A DNA stretch of 8,068 nucleotides from Bacillus sp. (in: firmicutes) (lineage in GTDB: Bacteria > Bacillota > Bacilli > Bacillales > Cytobacillaceae). The translations under genes and the position numbers were made by a program. Shown in pieces: positions 1 to 5,698 of the stretch; position 1 is the first letter of the stretch, and each line of letters opens with the position of its first letter. Location of the stretch: positions 1 through 8,068 of the forward strand of contig DMSR01000489.1 in the NCBI GenBank assembly GCA_003457145.1, given 5' to 3'. Below the pieces are notes generated by a model, which ran no database searches, was not told the origin of the DNA, and saw only the letters and a program-made list of their open reading frames with translations.

Positions 1-57
1 TGTGTCTAGCTCCAGCGCCTAGCCGATTTTGGCTCATAAAGGTGCTTAAGCTTTTCA
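1..57. repeat. Probable degraded copy of a Bacillus intergenic repeat
   Basis: The stretch begins with the block TCTAGCTCCAGCGCCTAGC and ends with GCTTAAGCTTTTC. From memory, very similar blocks bound a family of intergenic repeats scattered through Bacillus-type genomes. Here the interior is short, about 25 bases, so it would be a shrunken copy. It includes a small AGCC-gatttt-GGCT hairpin. No open reading frame covers it. Only one copy lies in the window, so the repeat status is recalled and cannot be shown here. Confidence 0.35.
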
Positions 58-63
58 ATAAGT

Positions 64-84
64 GGAGGAGGTAGAATTAGGAGG
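64..84 (+). promoter_or_regulatory. Tandem Shine-Dalgarno sites before the ABC-F gene
   Basis: Two strong ribosome binding sequences lie in a row: GGAGGAGGT at 64-72 and AGGAGG at 79-84. The second is 8 nt from the ATG at 93 and fixes that start. No ATG, GTG or TTG sits at a proper distance after the first, so it may act as a standby site or be left over from an older leader. No convincing promoter is visible in the 63 bases before it. Confidence 0.6.
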
Positions 85-92
85 AATATTAG

Positions 93-1985
93 ATGATATC
101 ATGCAGTGTTAATCATATAAGCAAAATGTACGGTGGTAATTTGATTTTTCAGGATTTGTCGTTCGAAATAAATGAAAAGGACAGAGTGGGACTGGTCGGC
201 AGGAACGGATGCGGCAAGACGACATTGATGCGCCTGATTGCCGGAATGGAGGAACCGGATAACGGTCAAATCCATTTTAAAAAAGGATTGGCGATTGGCT
301 ACCTTGCGCAGATTCCTTCATTTGAAGAAGGAATAAGTGTCAGGGAGGTTTTATCTACAGCTTATGAAGGGCTAATTGCCAGCCAGAATGAAATGAAGGC
401 GCTCGAGGACGAAATGGCAGCTGGGGCGGTGGATCCCGTCCGGATCGAAAGGCTGCTGGTCAAGTATGGAGTGCTCCAGGAGAAGTTTACGCTTGATGGC
501 GGCTATGAGATGGATGCTACTATCGACAAGATCGCAAATGGTTTAAAAATAACCGGGTTGCTGGATGCGAAATTCAATAGCTTGAGCGGAGGTGAAAAAA
601 CAAAGGTTGGCCTTGCGTTAAGCCTCCTGCGTAATCCCGATTTACTGCTGCTTGATGAACCGACCAACCATCTCGATATCATGGCCGCTGAATGGCTTGC
701 TGATTTTCTAAATTCTTATGAGGGGACCGTTGTAATCATTTCGCATGACCGCTATTTCCTGGATGAAACAGCGACTAAGATCCTCGATATGGAGGATGGA
801 GAAATTGAACTGTACCATGCAAACTTTTCCGGTTACCTAAAGGAGAAGGAAGAAAAACTGCTCCGTGAATTCCAGGCATATGAAGAACAGCAGAAGAAGA
901 TCAAAAAGATGAAGGAAGCGATCAAACGGCTTAGGGATTGGGCGAACCGTGCAAATCCCCCTAGTGCTGCACTCCATAAGCGGGCCACGAACATGGAAAG
1001 GGCGTTAGCCAGGATGGAGAAGCTTAACCGTCCGGTGCTGAACAGAAAGAGGATGAACTTTGAACTTGAGACAGGCGGACGCAGCGGGAAAGATGTACTG
1101 GTGATAAAAGATGCAAAGAAGTCATTTGGCGGAAGGGAACTTTTCGGCGGCGGAGTGAATCTTCAGCTTCATTACCAGGATCGTGCGGCAATCGTCGGAG
1201 AAAATGGTTCAGGCAAAACGACGCTGCTGAAAATGATTCAAGGTGAACTGAAACCGGATCATGGAGAAGCATGCATTGGGAACAGTGTGAAAATCGGCTA
1301 CTTGTCCCAGCACATGGAACTGGCTGCAAAGAGCGGTACTGTTCTAGACGCATTTCGAAGTGAAGTGGCAGTGAATGAGGGCGAGGCCAGAAATATTCTC
1401 GCCGGCTTCTTATTCTATGGTCCATCTGTTTTTAAAAAGGTTTCACAACTTAGCGGCGGTGAGCGGATGAGACTCCGTCTAGCTCAGCTGATGCACCAGG
1501 ATCTTAACTTCCTGATACTAGATGAGCCGACAAACCACCTTGATATCGATTCCCGCGAAGTGCTGGAAGAGGCGTTGGATGGATTCGACGGAACACTGCT
1601 CGCTGTCTCTCATGACCGCTATTTCCTTAATAAACTTTTTGATAAAATTTACTGGATTGAAGGAAGAGAGCTGTCTGTAATTGAAGGTAATTATGACCGT
1701 GCGAGAATAAAGATGACGGAAAAGCGGCAACAGCAGGACATTTCTCCAATCACTGCTGGACCATCCAAGCCAACTGCCGTGAAGGTTGTGAAAAAGGCAG
1801 TAAATTCGGTGGTTGAGAGCAAGCTAGTCGATCAGATTGAAACGCTCGAAAAAAACATTGCTGAGCTGGAAAGCGAAATGGCGTCCATATCAGACATCGA
1901 AAAGCTTCAGGAGCTGTTTGCAAATATAGCTCAATTGGAACGGGAGAGGGAGAAGCTCTATTTATTGCTGGAAGATCTATCATAA
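93..1985 (+). CDS. ABC-F family ATPase (ribosome-associated, two ABC domains)
   Basis: A cytoplasmic protein of 630 residues with two ABC ATPase domains and no membrane segment, the layout of ABC-F proteins, which bind the ribosomal E site and act as translation factors or antibiotic-protection proteins. Domain 1 has Walker A GRNGCGKTT (36-44), Q-loop Q73, signature LSGGE (164-168), Walker B ending in D188 with catalytic E189, and switch H218. Domain 2 has GENGSGKTT (369-377), Q406, LSGGE (453-457), D477/E478 and H507. Both sites look fully active. Residues about 244-315 form the charged helical linker that reaches toward the ribosome in this family; its tip contains RDWANRANPP. Residues 565-630 are predicted coiled coil, like the C-terminal extension of Uup/YdiF-type proteins. 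Length matches B. subtilis YdiF (about 640). I cannot tell from sequence whether it is a housekeeping factor or a resistance determinant. It is a single-gene unit with its own terminator. Confidence 0.93.
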   Translation: MISCSVNHISKMYGGNLIFQDLSFEINEKDRVGLVGRNGCGKTTLMRLIAGMEEPDNGQIHFKKGLAIGYLAQIPSFEEGISVREVLSTAYEGLIASQNEMKALEDEMAAGAVDPVRIERLLVKYGVLQEKFTLDGGYEMDATIDKIANGLKITGLLDAKFNSLSGGEKTKVGLALSLLRNPDLLLLDEPTNHLDIMAAEWLADFLNSYEGTVVIISHDRYFLDETATKILDMEDGEIELYHANFSGYLKEKEEKLLREFQAYEEQQKKIKKMKEAIKRLRDWANRANPPSAALHKRATNMERALARMEKLNRPVLNRKRMNFELETGGRSGKDVLVIKDAKKSFGGRELFGGGVNLQLHYQDRAAIVGENGSGKTTLLKMIQGELKPDHGEACIGNSVKIGYLSQHMELAAKSGTVLDAFRSEVAVNEGEARNILAGFLFYGPSVFKKVSQLSGGERMRLRLAQLMHQDLNFLILDEPTNHLDIDSREVLEEALDGFDGTLLAVSHDRYFLNKLFDKIYWIEGRELSVIEGNYDRARIKMTEKRQQQDISPITAGPSKPTAVKVVKKAVNSVVESKLVDQIETLEKNIAELESEMASISDIEKLQELFANIAQLEREREKLYLLLEDLS

Positions 1986-1986
1986 G

Positions 1987-2031
1987 AAAAAAGGAAGGTC
2001 TGCTCGATTATTGAGCAGACCTTCCTTTTTT
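1987..2031 (+). terminator. Rho-independent terminator of the ABC-F gene
   Basis: A perfect 19-bp inverted repeat: 1987-2005 pairs with 2013-2031 around the 7-nt loop GATTATT. The core is GGAAGGTCTGCTC. The stem base is A6/T6, so transcripts from either strand would end in a U run. It begins one base after the stop codon. Confidence 0.95.
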
Positions 2032-2461
2032 ACTTCAAAATTCAGTTTGCACTTAAATTTGTTTTTCATTATTAAATCGCTATTTCCGCTATGAAATTAG
2101 CATTATCCTATAGAATTCATTTTTTACCTATAAAGATAAAATTCCCGCTATAAAAAACGTTCATCAAAACAAGGTCACTAATTGCTAGTCATAATGATTT
2201 TCCGCCGGCCAATCCTTGTATTCCTGTTCCAATCCCCGATTGATTCAATAAAACAGACTTTCCTTAATAAAGTAAGGACTTGTCTCATAAGTATATAGAG
2301 GCTGTTTTTCGCAGTGATTGGACTTAAATTCCCTATCCTTCTTGGTTCAAGCTCTTTTCGATATACTCCTGAACCAGGAATGCATAATAAATCGTAAAGA
2401 TCCAGAAGTCGATTTTTGTTTACGAAATGAGTATAAAAGAAATTGAATTGGGAGCGAAGCT
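2032..2461. other. 430-bp gene-free, AT-rich intergenic region
   Basis: I find no credible gene on either strand. It contains the tandem units at 2081-2160 and an imperfect hairpin around 2255-2285 (TCCTTA and TAAGGA arms, AGAC/GTCT outer pair, no T run). It also has a 7-bp inverted repeat, TGGTTCA (2343-2349) with TGAACCA (2370-2376). A 12-codon mini-ORF (2427-2465) overlaps the next gene's start. A weak sigma-E-like promoter may lie at 2363-2390 (ATA, 17 nt, CATAATAA), which would suit the flippase downstream. Confidence 0.6.
2081..2160. repeat. Four degenerate tandem units of about 20 bp
   Basis: The tetramer CTAT recurs at 2089, 2108, 2128 and 2148, a period of 19-20 bp. The flanks are alike: pyrimidine-rich TTTCCG or TTCCCG on the left and an A-rich run on the right. 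Unit examples are TTTCCGCTATGAAAT (from 2084) and TTCCCGCTATAAAAA (from 2142). The two middle units are more worn. A further CGCTAT at 2078 precedes the array off-period. Function is unknown; two helical turns per period would suit a protein bound on one DNA face, but decayed repeat DNA is equally possible. Confidence 0.5.
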
Positions 2462-3793
2462 ATGAATACTTTTTTAAAAGGGATGTCTGTCCTTGTTATT
2501 GCGACTTTTCTAGGTGAAGTGATGGAATTCCTTGTGAATATGATCCTTGCCAGAGAGCTTGGGGAAAGCGGAATGGGGCATTACATGACGATTTTGCCGA
2601 CGATTTTCCTGATTATGATGCTAGCAAACTTTGAATTGCCCGTTTCGATTTCAAAGCTTGTGGCGGAAAAGGATGAAATATACCATCGGAGCATGATTAA
2701 ACACGCTGTTAAGCTGGCAGTTATGTTTACAGCGGTCCTGTTTATCGCCGCTGCCATTGTCCTGCCGGTTCTTCCGGTATTCAAAGATTATCATCCTTTG
2801 CTGAAGTGGGTTGTGTTATCCCTCATACCGGTCATGACAATCTCAGCGATTGCCAGAGGATTTTTCATGGGAAAACAGCAAATGGGGAAAATTGCAGTAT
2901 CGCATTTCATGAGAAAGACAGTCCAGCTTGGGTTGTTGACAGCTGTTTTTCAATACTTTGAATTTGGAAGTGAAGCTGCTCTTTTGGTAGCGTTTTGCAC
3001 GTTAGCAGGCAGCGAGCTTGTTGTTTTTCTTTATTTACTGCACTTATTCATTGTCTCCTATCAAAGGATTAAGAATATCCCGGGAAAAATGGTCAGCGGC
3101 AGGGAGGTAAGAAGGAATCTTGTTGCCGTTTCCGTCCCAACAACCGGCCTGCGGATTTTTCACTCGCTGACCCATGCGGTCCAGCCATTTTTAATAAAAA
3201 TGGCAATCATCAGTGCCGGAGTCTCTCCTGAGATGGCAACAGAGCAATTTGGAATGCTCGCGGGGGTAGCGATGACAATTGGGTTCTTCCCGGCATTCAT
3301 TGCCCACTCCTTTTTAATCATCCTTATACCGACCGTTTCCAAGGCCTATGCGCAAAATGAATTTCATAAGCTTCAAAAACTACTGCAGCAGGTGATGCTG
3401 CTGACATTCTTATATGGATTGCCATCCGTGATTGCATTCTACTTTCTGGCCGAGCCATTGACCAGCATGTTTTTCCACTCGAAGGAAGCAGCAGTATATT
3501 TACAGTTGCTGGCGCCATACTTCCTGTTTCATTATTTCACCATCCCCATGCAAGCCTATTTAATAGGACTTGGACTGGTAAAAGATGCTTTCATCCATTC
3601 TGTGTGGGCAACGATCGTCACCTTTTCGCTCATATACTTGATGGGTTCACAGCCAGGATGGAGGATGGAAGGAGTAATCATTGGTATGAATACAGGCAGT
3701 CTAGTGATCTTATTTTTGCACTACTTAACTATAAGTAAAAAAATCGGAATCGTCTGGTGGTCGAATAGCAGTATTCGAGATTCGCGATATTAA
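2462..3793 (+). CDS. SpoVB/YkvU-like polysaccharide or lipid flippase (MOP superfamily)
   Basis: A 443-residue, very hydrophobic protein with about 12 membrane segments (roughly 5-25, 40-58, 81-103, 114-136, 152-172, 173-198, 218-248, 262-292, 306-330, 345-370, 376-396, 403-424). The N-terminus has the SpoVB-type pattern: NMILARELGESGMGHY (26-41) and ILPTIFL, then FELPVSISKLVAE. Members of this superfamily move lipid-linked oligosaccharides across the membrane; SpoVB serves spore-cortex synthesis. The length fits B. subtilis YkvU (about 445) better than SpoVB, YabM or YtgP (all above 500), so YkvU is the closest guess. The start is ATG with GGGAG 7 nt upstream. As recalled, ykvU belongs to the mother-cell sigma-E regulon; the only sigma-E-like candidate here is weak. 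In B. subtilis ykvU is followed by the thioredoxin-like stoA; here a DUF1284 gene follows after 88 bp with no terminator between, so read-through is possible. Confidence 0.85.
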   Translation: MNTFLKGMSVLVIATFLGEVMEFLVNMILARELGESGMGHYMTILPTIFLIMMLANFELPVSISKLVAEKDEIYHRSMIKHAVKLAVMFTAVLFIAAAIVLPVLPVFKDYHPLLKWVVLSLIPVMTISAIARGFFMGKQQMGKIAVSHFMRKTVQLGLLTAVFQYFEFGSEAALLVAFCTLAGSELVVFLYLLHLFIVSYQRIKNIPGKMVSGREVRRNLVAVSVPTTGLRIFHSLTHAVQPFLIKMAIISAGVSPEMATEQFGMLAGVAMTIGFFPAFIAHSFLIILIPTVSKAYAQNEFHKLQKLLQQVMLLTFLYGLPSVIAFYFLAEPLTSMFFHSKEAAVYLQLLAPYFLFHYFTIPMQAYLIGLGLVKDAFIHSVWATIVTFSLIYLMGSQPGWRMEGVIIGMNTGSLVILFLHYLTISKKIGIVWWSNSSIRDSRY

Positions 3794-3832
3794 CAGCTGC
3801 TTACAATGGAGAATTTGATTTAAAAAAGGGTT

Positions 3833-3861
3833 TTTACAAGAATCAGAGAATTTAATAGTAT
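3833..3861 (+). promoter_or_regulatory. Candidate sigma-A promoter for the DUF1284 gene
   Basis: TTTACA (3833-3838, 5 of 6 to TTGACA), a 17-nt spacer and TAGTAT (3856-3861, 4 of 6 to TATAAT). Transcription would begin near 3868, leaving a very short leader just ahead of the AGGAGGG at 3870-3876. A start there would exclude the TTG codon at 3861 from the message and supports the GTG at 3882 as the true start. Confidence 0.4.
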
Positions 3862-3881
3862 TGATTGTCAGGAGGGATGGA

Positions 3882-4310
3882 GTGAAAAAGACACTGCGTG
3901 GACATCATCTCCTGTGCGTACATGGTTTTAGAGGCATGGGGTATAGTCCAGAGTTTGTTAAGGAAATGGAAAGCATCGTTAAGGACATTCGTGACCCAAA
4001 GCAGGATTTTCAAATACGAGTGGTTGCGGCATTCGATGATGCCTGTATGGCGTGTCCCCATCGCGGGTTTGAGATTTGTGAAGCGAGTGAGGGGTCGAAC
4101 GAACATGTGCTGTCCATGGATGGAAAGGTAATCCGCCATTTGGGACTTGTACCGGGAAATAGCTACTCAAAGTCAACCCTTTTGAAGATCACTGCGGAGA
4201 AAGTGGAACCTCACCACCTGGACTTCTTATGCCATGGCTGTTCCTGGTTATCTTTTGGGGTGTGCAAGGAAGGTATAGCTGAGCTTGGAAAAAATAAACA
4301 GGGGTCCTAA
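3882..4310 (+). CDS. DUF1284-type cysteine-rich protein
   Basis: A 142-residue soluble protein starting at GTG 3882, with AGGAGGG (3870-3876) 5 nt upstream. A longer in-frame reading from TTG 3861 would put this ribosome binding site inside the gene and is unlikely. The N-terminus, LRGHHLLCVHGFRGMGYS (5-22), is the hallmark I associate with DUF1284. Seven cysteines lie at C12, C55, C58, C66, C117, C120 and C128; the last six form two matching CxxCx7C motifs. Nearby histidines (H8, H9, H14, H60, H111, H112, H118) add to a likely metal or iron-sulfur site, which is inference. No signal peptide or membrane segment is seen. Biochemical role is unknown. It may be transcribed with the upstream flippase or from its own promoter, and it ends inside a shared terminator. 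Confidence 0.85.
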   Translation: MKKTLRGHHLLCVHGFRGMGYSPEFVKEMESIVKDIRDPKQDFQIRVVAAFDDACMACPHRGFEICEASEGSNEHVLSMDGKVIRHLGLVPGNSYSKSTLLKITAEKVEPHHLDFLCHGCSWLSFGVCKEGIAELGKNKQGS

Positions 4311-4342
4311 TCTCTCTTATCACCTCAAGGGGGTTAGGACCC
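4302..4342. terminator. Bidirectional terminator containing both convergent stop codons
   Basis: GGGTCCTAA (4302-4310) pairs with TTAGGACCC (4334-4342), followed by T5 on the plus strand; the minus strand reads GGGTCCTAA...TTAGGACCC then CTGTTTATTTTT. The last three bases of the left arm are the TAA of the DUF1284 gene. The first three of the right arm are, on the minus strand, the TAA of the TrkA_C gene. The 23-nt loop is longer than usual. Confidence 0.8.
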
Positions 4343-5005
4343 TTTTTCAAATTTTTCGGAGATAAGCGGATTATTTCCGTATAACAAGAGTCGGTCTCCT
4401 GCTTTTAATGCAGTATTAAAAGCTTTATTGCGAATGTTAATGTCGCCCCTTTTTATGAATAAAAGCTTGATGTCCTCCTCAGGATCGACAATCTCATTGA
4501 ATACTTTACCAATGAAAGGAGAATCTTCTTTTATTGAAATTTCACGTACCTCATCATCTTCATCCATCAGGAGGACATCTGAAATCGGCAAATCCGCCAA
4601 TGTATAATTCTCCTTCAATTCGCTCTTTAACTTTTTTGTTAGTTTTTTCCTTACGGAAGGTGCCCTCAGGATAAATAAAAGAACAATTAATCCAGCGGCT
4701 ATATAAGCTATTTCCATTGTATAAAAACTGTCCGTTAATAAGTTGCTTATAGCAGAAATAATGACAGCCAGAGAAAACGCACCGAACAGAATCAAAAAAG
4801 CACCCAATCTTCTCCGGACTGGATGGTCGATGATTAACTCTGATTCACCTGTTGTAAAGCCAGTGCCAGTAAGCATGGAAATCACCTGGAACCTGGCTAT
4901 TTTACGATCAAGACCAGTCACGACAAAAATGGTTGTATTTATTTCAATAACTGTTATAACAATCATCAAATATACAAGGATAAATAAAATACCTATATCT
5001 TCCAC
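4334..5005 (-). CDS. Small membrane protein with C-terminal TrkA_C (RCK_C) domain
   Basis: A 223-residue protein. Hydrophobic segments lie at about 4-30, 67-90 and 94-114; a lysine-rich linker (119-131) leads to a TrkA_C-like domain at about 140-215 (pattern VREISIKEDSPFIGKVFNE, then GDRLLLYG near 203-210). TrkA_C domains bind small ligands and regulate potassium channels and transporters. The NAD-binding RCK_N half usually found next to it is absent. Between segments 1 and 2 lies ARFQVISMLTGTGFTTGES (37-55), which resembles Trk/Ktr filter loops, followed by HPVRRR. With three TM segments and a cytosolic TrkA_C domain, however, this loop would be cytosolic, so a pore role is doubtful. The GTG start at 5005 overlaps the best ribosome binding site (AAGGGGGTGG), so the start is uncertain by a few codons. 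Likely role: ion-flux regulator or channel-like protein; substrate unknown. Confidence 0.8.
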   Translation of the reverse strand: MEDIGILFILVYLMIVITVIEINTTIFVVTGLDRKIARFQVISMLTGTGFTTGESELIIDHPVRRRLGAFLILFGAFSLAVIISAISNLLTDSFYTMEIAYIAAGLIVLLFILRAPSVRKKLTKKLKSELKENYTLADLPISDVLLMDEDDEVREISIKEDSPFIGKVFNEIVDPEEDIKLLFIKRGDINIRNKAFNTALKAGDRLLLYGNNPLISEKFEKGS

Positions 5006-5064
5006 CCCCTTGAATCATATTGTTGGCTAGTTTGACTAATAGTAAACAAGCAGATGGTGGCTTT

Positions 5065-5093
5065 CTGATACATTGGGTCCTTCTTGGTTTCAA
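5065..5093 (-). promoter_or_regulatory. Candidate sigma-A promoter for the TrkA_C gene
   Basis: On the minus strand: TTGAAA (5093-5088, 5 of 6 to TTGACA), 17 nt, then TATCAG (5070-5065, 4 of 6 to TATAAT). Transcription would start near 5058, giving a leader of about 50 nt. The gene upstream on this strand has its own terminator, so a separate promoter is expected in this gap. Confidence 0.35.
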
Positions 5094-5178
5094 ATTTATG
5101 CTGAACAGAGAAAAATAAATAATCGATAAAATTCCAAAAAGCAAGAAATGTACGAAAAACGCTATAAACAAAAATAGA

Positions 5179-5198
5179 CCGGGGAAGCAATTCCCCGG
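5179..5198 (-). terminator. Terminator of the 89-residue protein gene
   Basis: A perfect 8-bp stem, CCGGGGAA/TTCCCCGG, with the 4-nt loop GCAA (TTGC on the minus strand). On the minus strand it is followed by TCTATTTTTG. It begins four bases after the stop codon of the gene at 5203-5472. Confidence 0.85.
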
Positions 5199-5202
5199 AT
5201 TT

Positions 5203-5472
5203 TTAACGTTGTTCTTGGAGATTCTCGTTGTAGTAATTCACTCCGTACATTGATCCTTCGCTGACCATCTTGTTGTCTTCAAGGTCAAGTGGATCTGGGT
5301 TTCCGGCTTTCTGTACAGGAATGACATCCTTCTTTCCGGATGGCATGATTTTATCTTTCATTTGCGTCGCCATATTTGTCAGTTTCGATTTATTTTCGGG
5401 TTTCATTGCCATCCAGACTGCAGCTGCACCAACACCTAACATTACGGCTGATTTCATTGAGCCAGTTTGCAT
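5203..5472 (-). CDS. Small N-terminally membrane-anchored protein, unknown function
   Basis: An 89-residue protein that I do not recognise. Residues 7-23 (KSAVMLGVGAAAVWMAM) form one short glycine/alanine-rich hydrophobic segment, followed by a basic stretch (KPENKSK, 24-30) and an amphipathic helix-like part (31-43). The tail, 51-89, is polar, rich in D, E and N, and probably disordered. This anchor-plus-helix layout resembles YtxH-type small Bacillus proteins, but I see no motif that settles membership. By the positive-inside rule the tail should be cytoplasmic. The start is well supported: GGGAGGG (5487-5481) lies 8 nt upstream of the ATG. It has its own terminator and is divergent from the CorA gene, so it is a single-gene unit. 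Confidence 0.8.
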   Translation of the reverse strand: MQTGSMKSAVMLGVGAAAVWMAMKPENKSKLTNMATQMKDKIMPSGKKDVIPVQKAGNPDPLDLEDNKMVSEGSMYGVNYYNENLQEQR

Positions 5473-5493
5473 AGTATAGTCCCTCCCAGTAAT

Positions 5494-5514
5494 AACACTT
5501 ATTTTAAAAGTGTT
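5494..5514. repeat. 7-bp inverted repeat upstream of the 89-residue protein gene
   Basis: AACACTT (5494-5500) and AAGTGTT (5508-5514) are perfect inverted arms around ATTTTAA. The site is 22-42 bp upstream of the ATG at 5472, in the position of a promoter or leader, so it could be an operator. The spacing and AT content also fit chance. I could not place a convincing promoter beside it. Confidence 0.3.
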
Positions 5515-5632
5515 TAGAGGCCTAAAGAGATTTTGTCTGCCTCATATGATACTGTTTACCCGGGCATCGAAGACAAGAAACATTATTCAGATGGAAGTTA
5601 TGGCAAGTTTTAGATATGGGATGGTCAATCTC

Positions 5633-5657
5633 GTTTAAAATGTGCGCTTTAGGGAAG
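5633..5657 (+). promoter_or_regulatory. Possible sigma-B-type promoter for the CorA-family gene
   Basis: GTTTAA (5633-5638, exact match to the sigma-B -35 consensus), 13 nt, then GGGAAG (5652-5657, 4 of 6 to GGGTAT). The predicted start near 5665 leaves a leader of about 34 nt before ATG 5699. The -10 match is weak and no better sigma-A promoter is seen, so this is tentative. Confidence 0.25.
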
Positions 5658-5698
5658 AGTATTCTTAATATCATAGGATTCTGAAGGGCTTGAGAACA

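Noticed and set aside
1024..1425. 133-codon minus-strand ORF inside the ABC-F gene
   Set aside because: It lies entirely within strongly conserved ABC-F coding sequence; its product is rich in C, H, R and S with no domain, typical of an antisense shadow.
2286..2293. CATAAGTA with ATA 16 nt upstream as a sigma-E promoter for the flippase
   Set aside because: Only four of the -10 positions match and the leader would exceed 150 nt; the candidate at 2363-2390 is slightly better but also weak.
3852..4139. 95-codon minus-strand and 77-codon plus-strand ORFs over the DUF1284 gene
   Set aside because: Both overlap the well-supported DUF1284 frame, have no matching ribosome binding site and show no protein-like pattern.
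4944..5190. Two overlapping minus-strand ORFs upstream of the TrkA_C gene, one with a hydrophobic start
   Set aside because: The 75-codon one begins at TTG without a ribosome binding site. Both run into the TrkA_C gene in other frames, and the hydrophobicity comes from T-rich DNA.
5591..5638. 15-codon ORF starting ATGGAAGTTATGG upstream of the CorA gene
   Set aside because: No ribosome binding site and no conserved features; consistent with chance.
5473..5698. Magnesium (M-box) riboswitch before the CorA-family gene
   Set aside because: The gap is short and lacks the long conserved helices and any terminator or anti-terminator ahead of the start.
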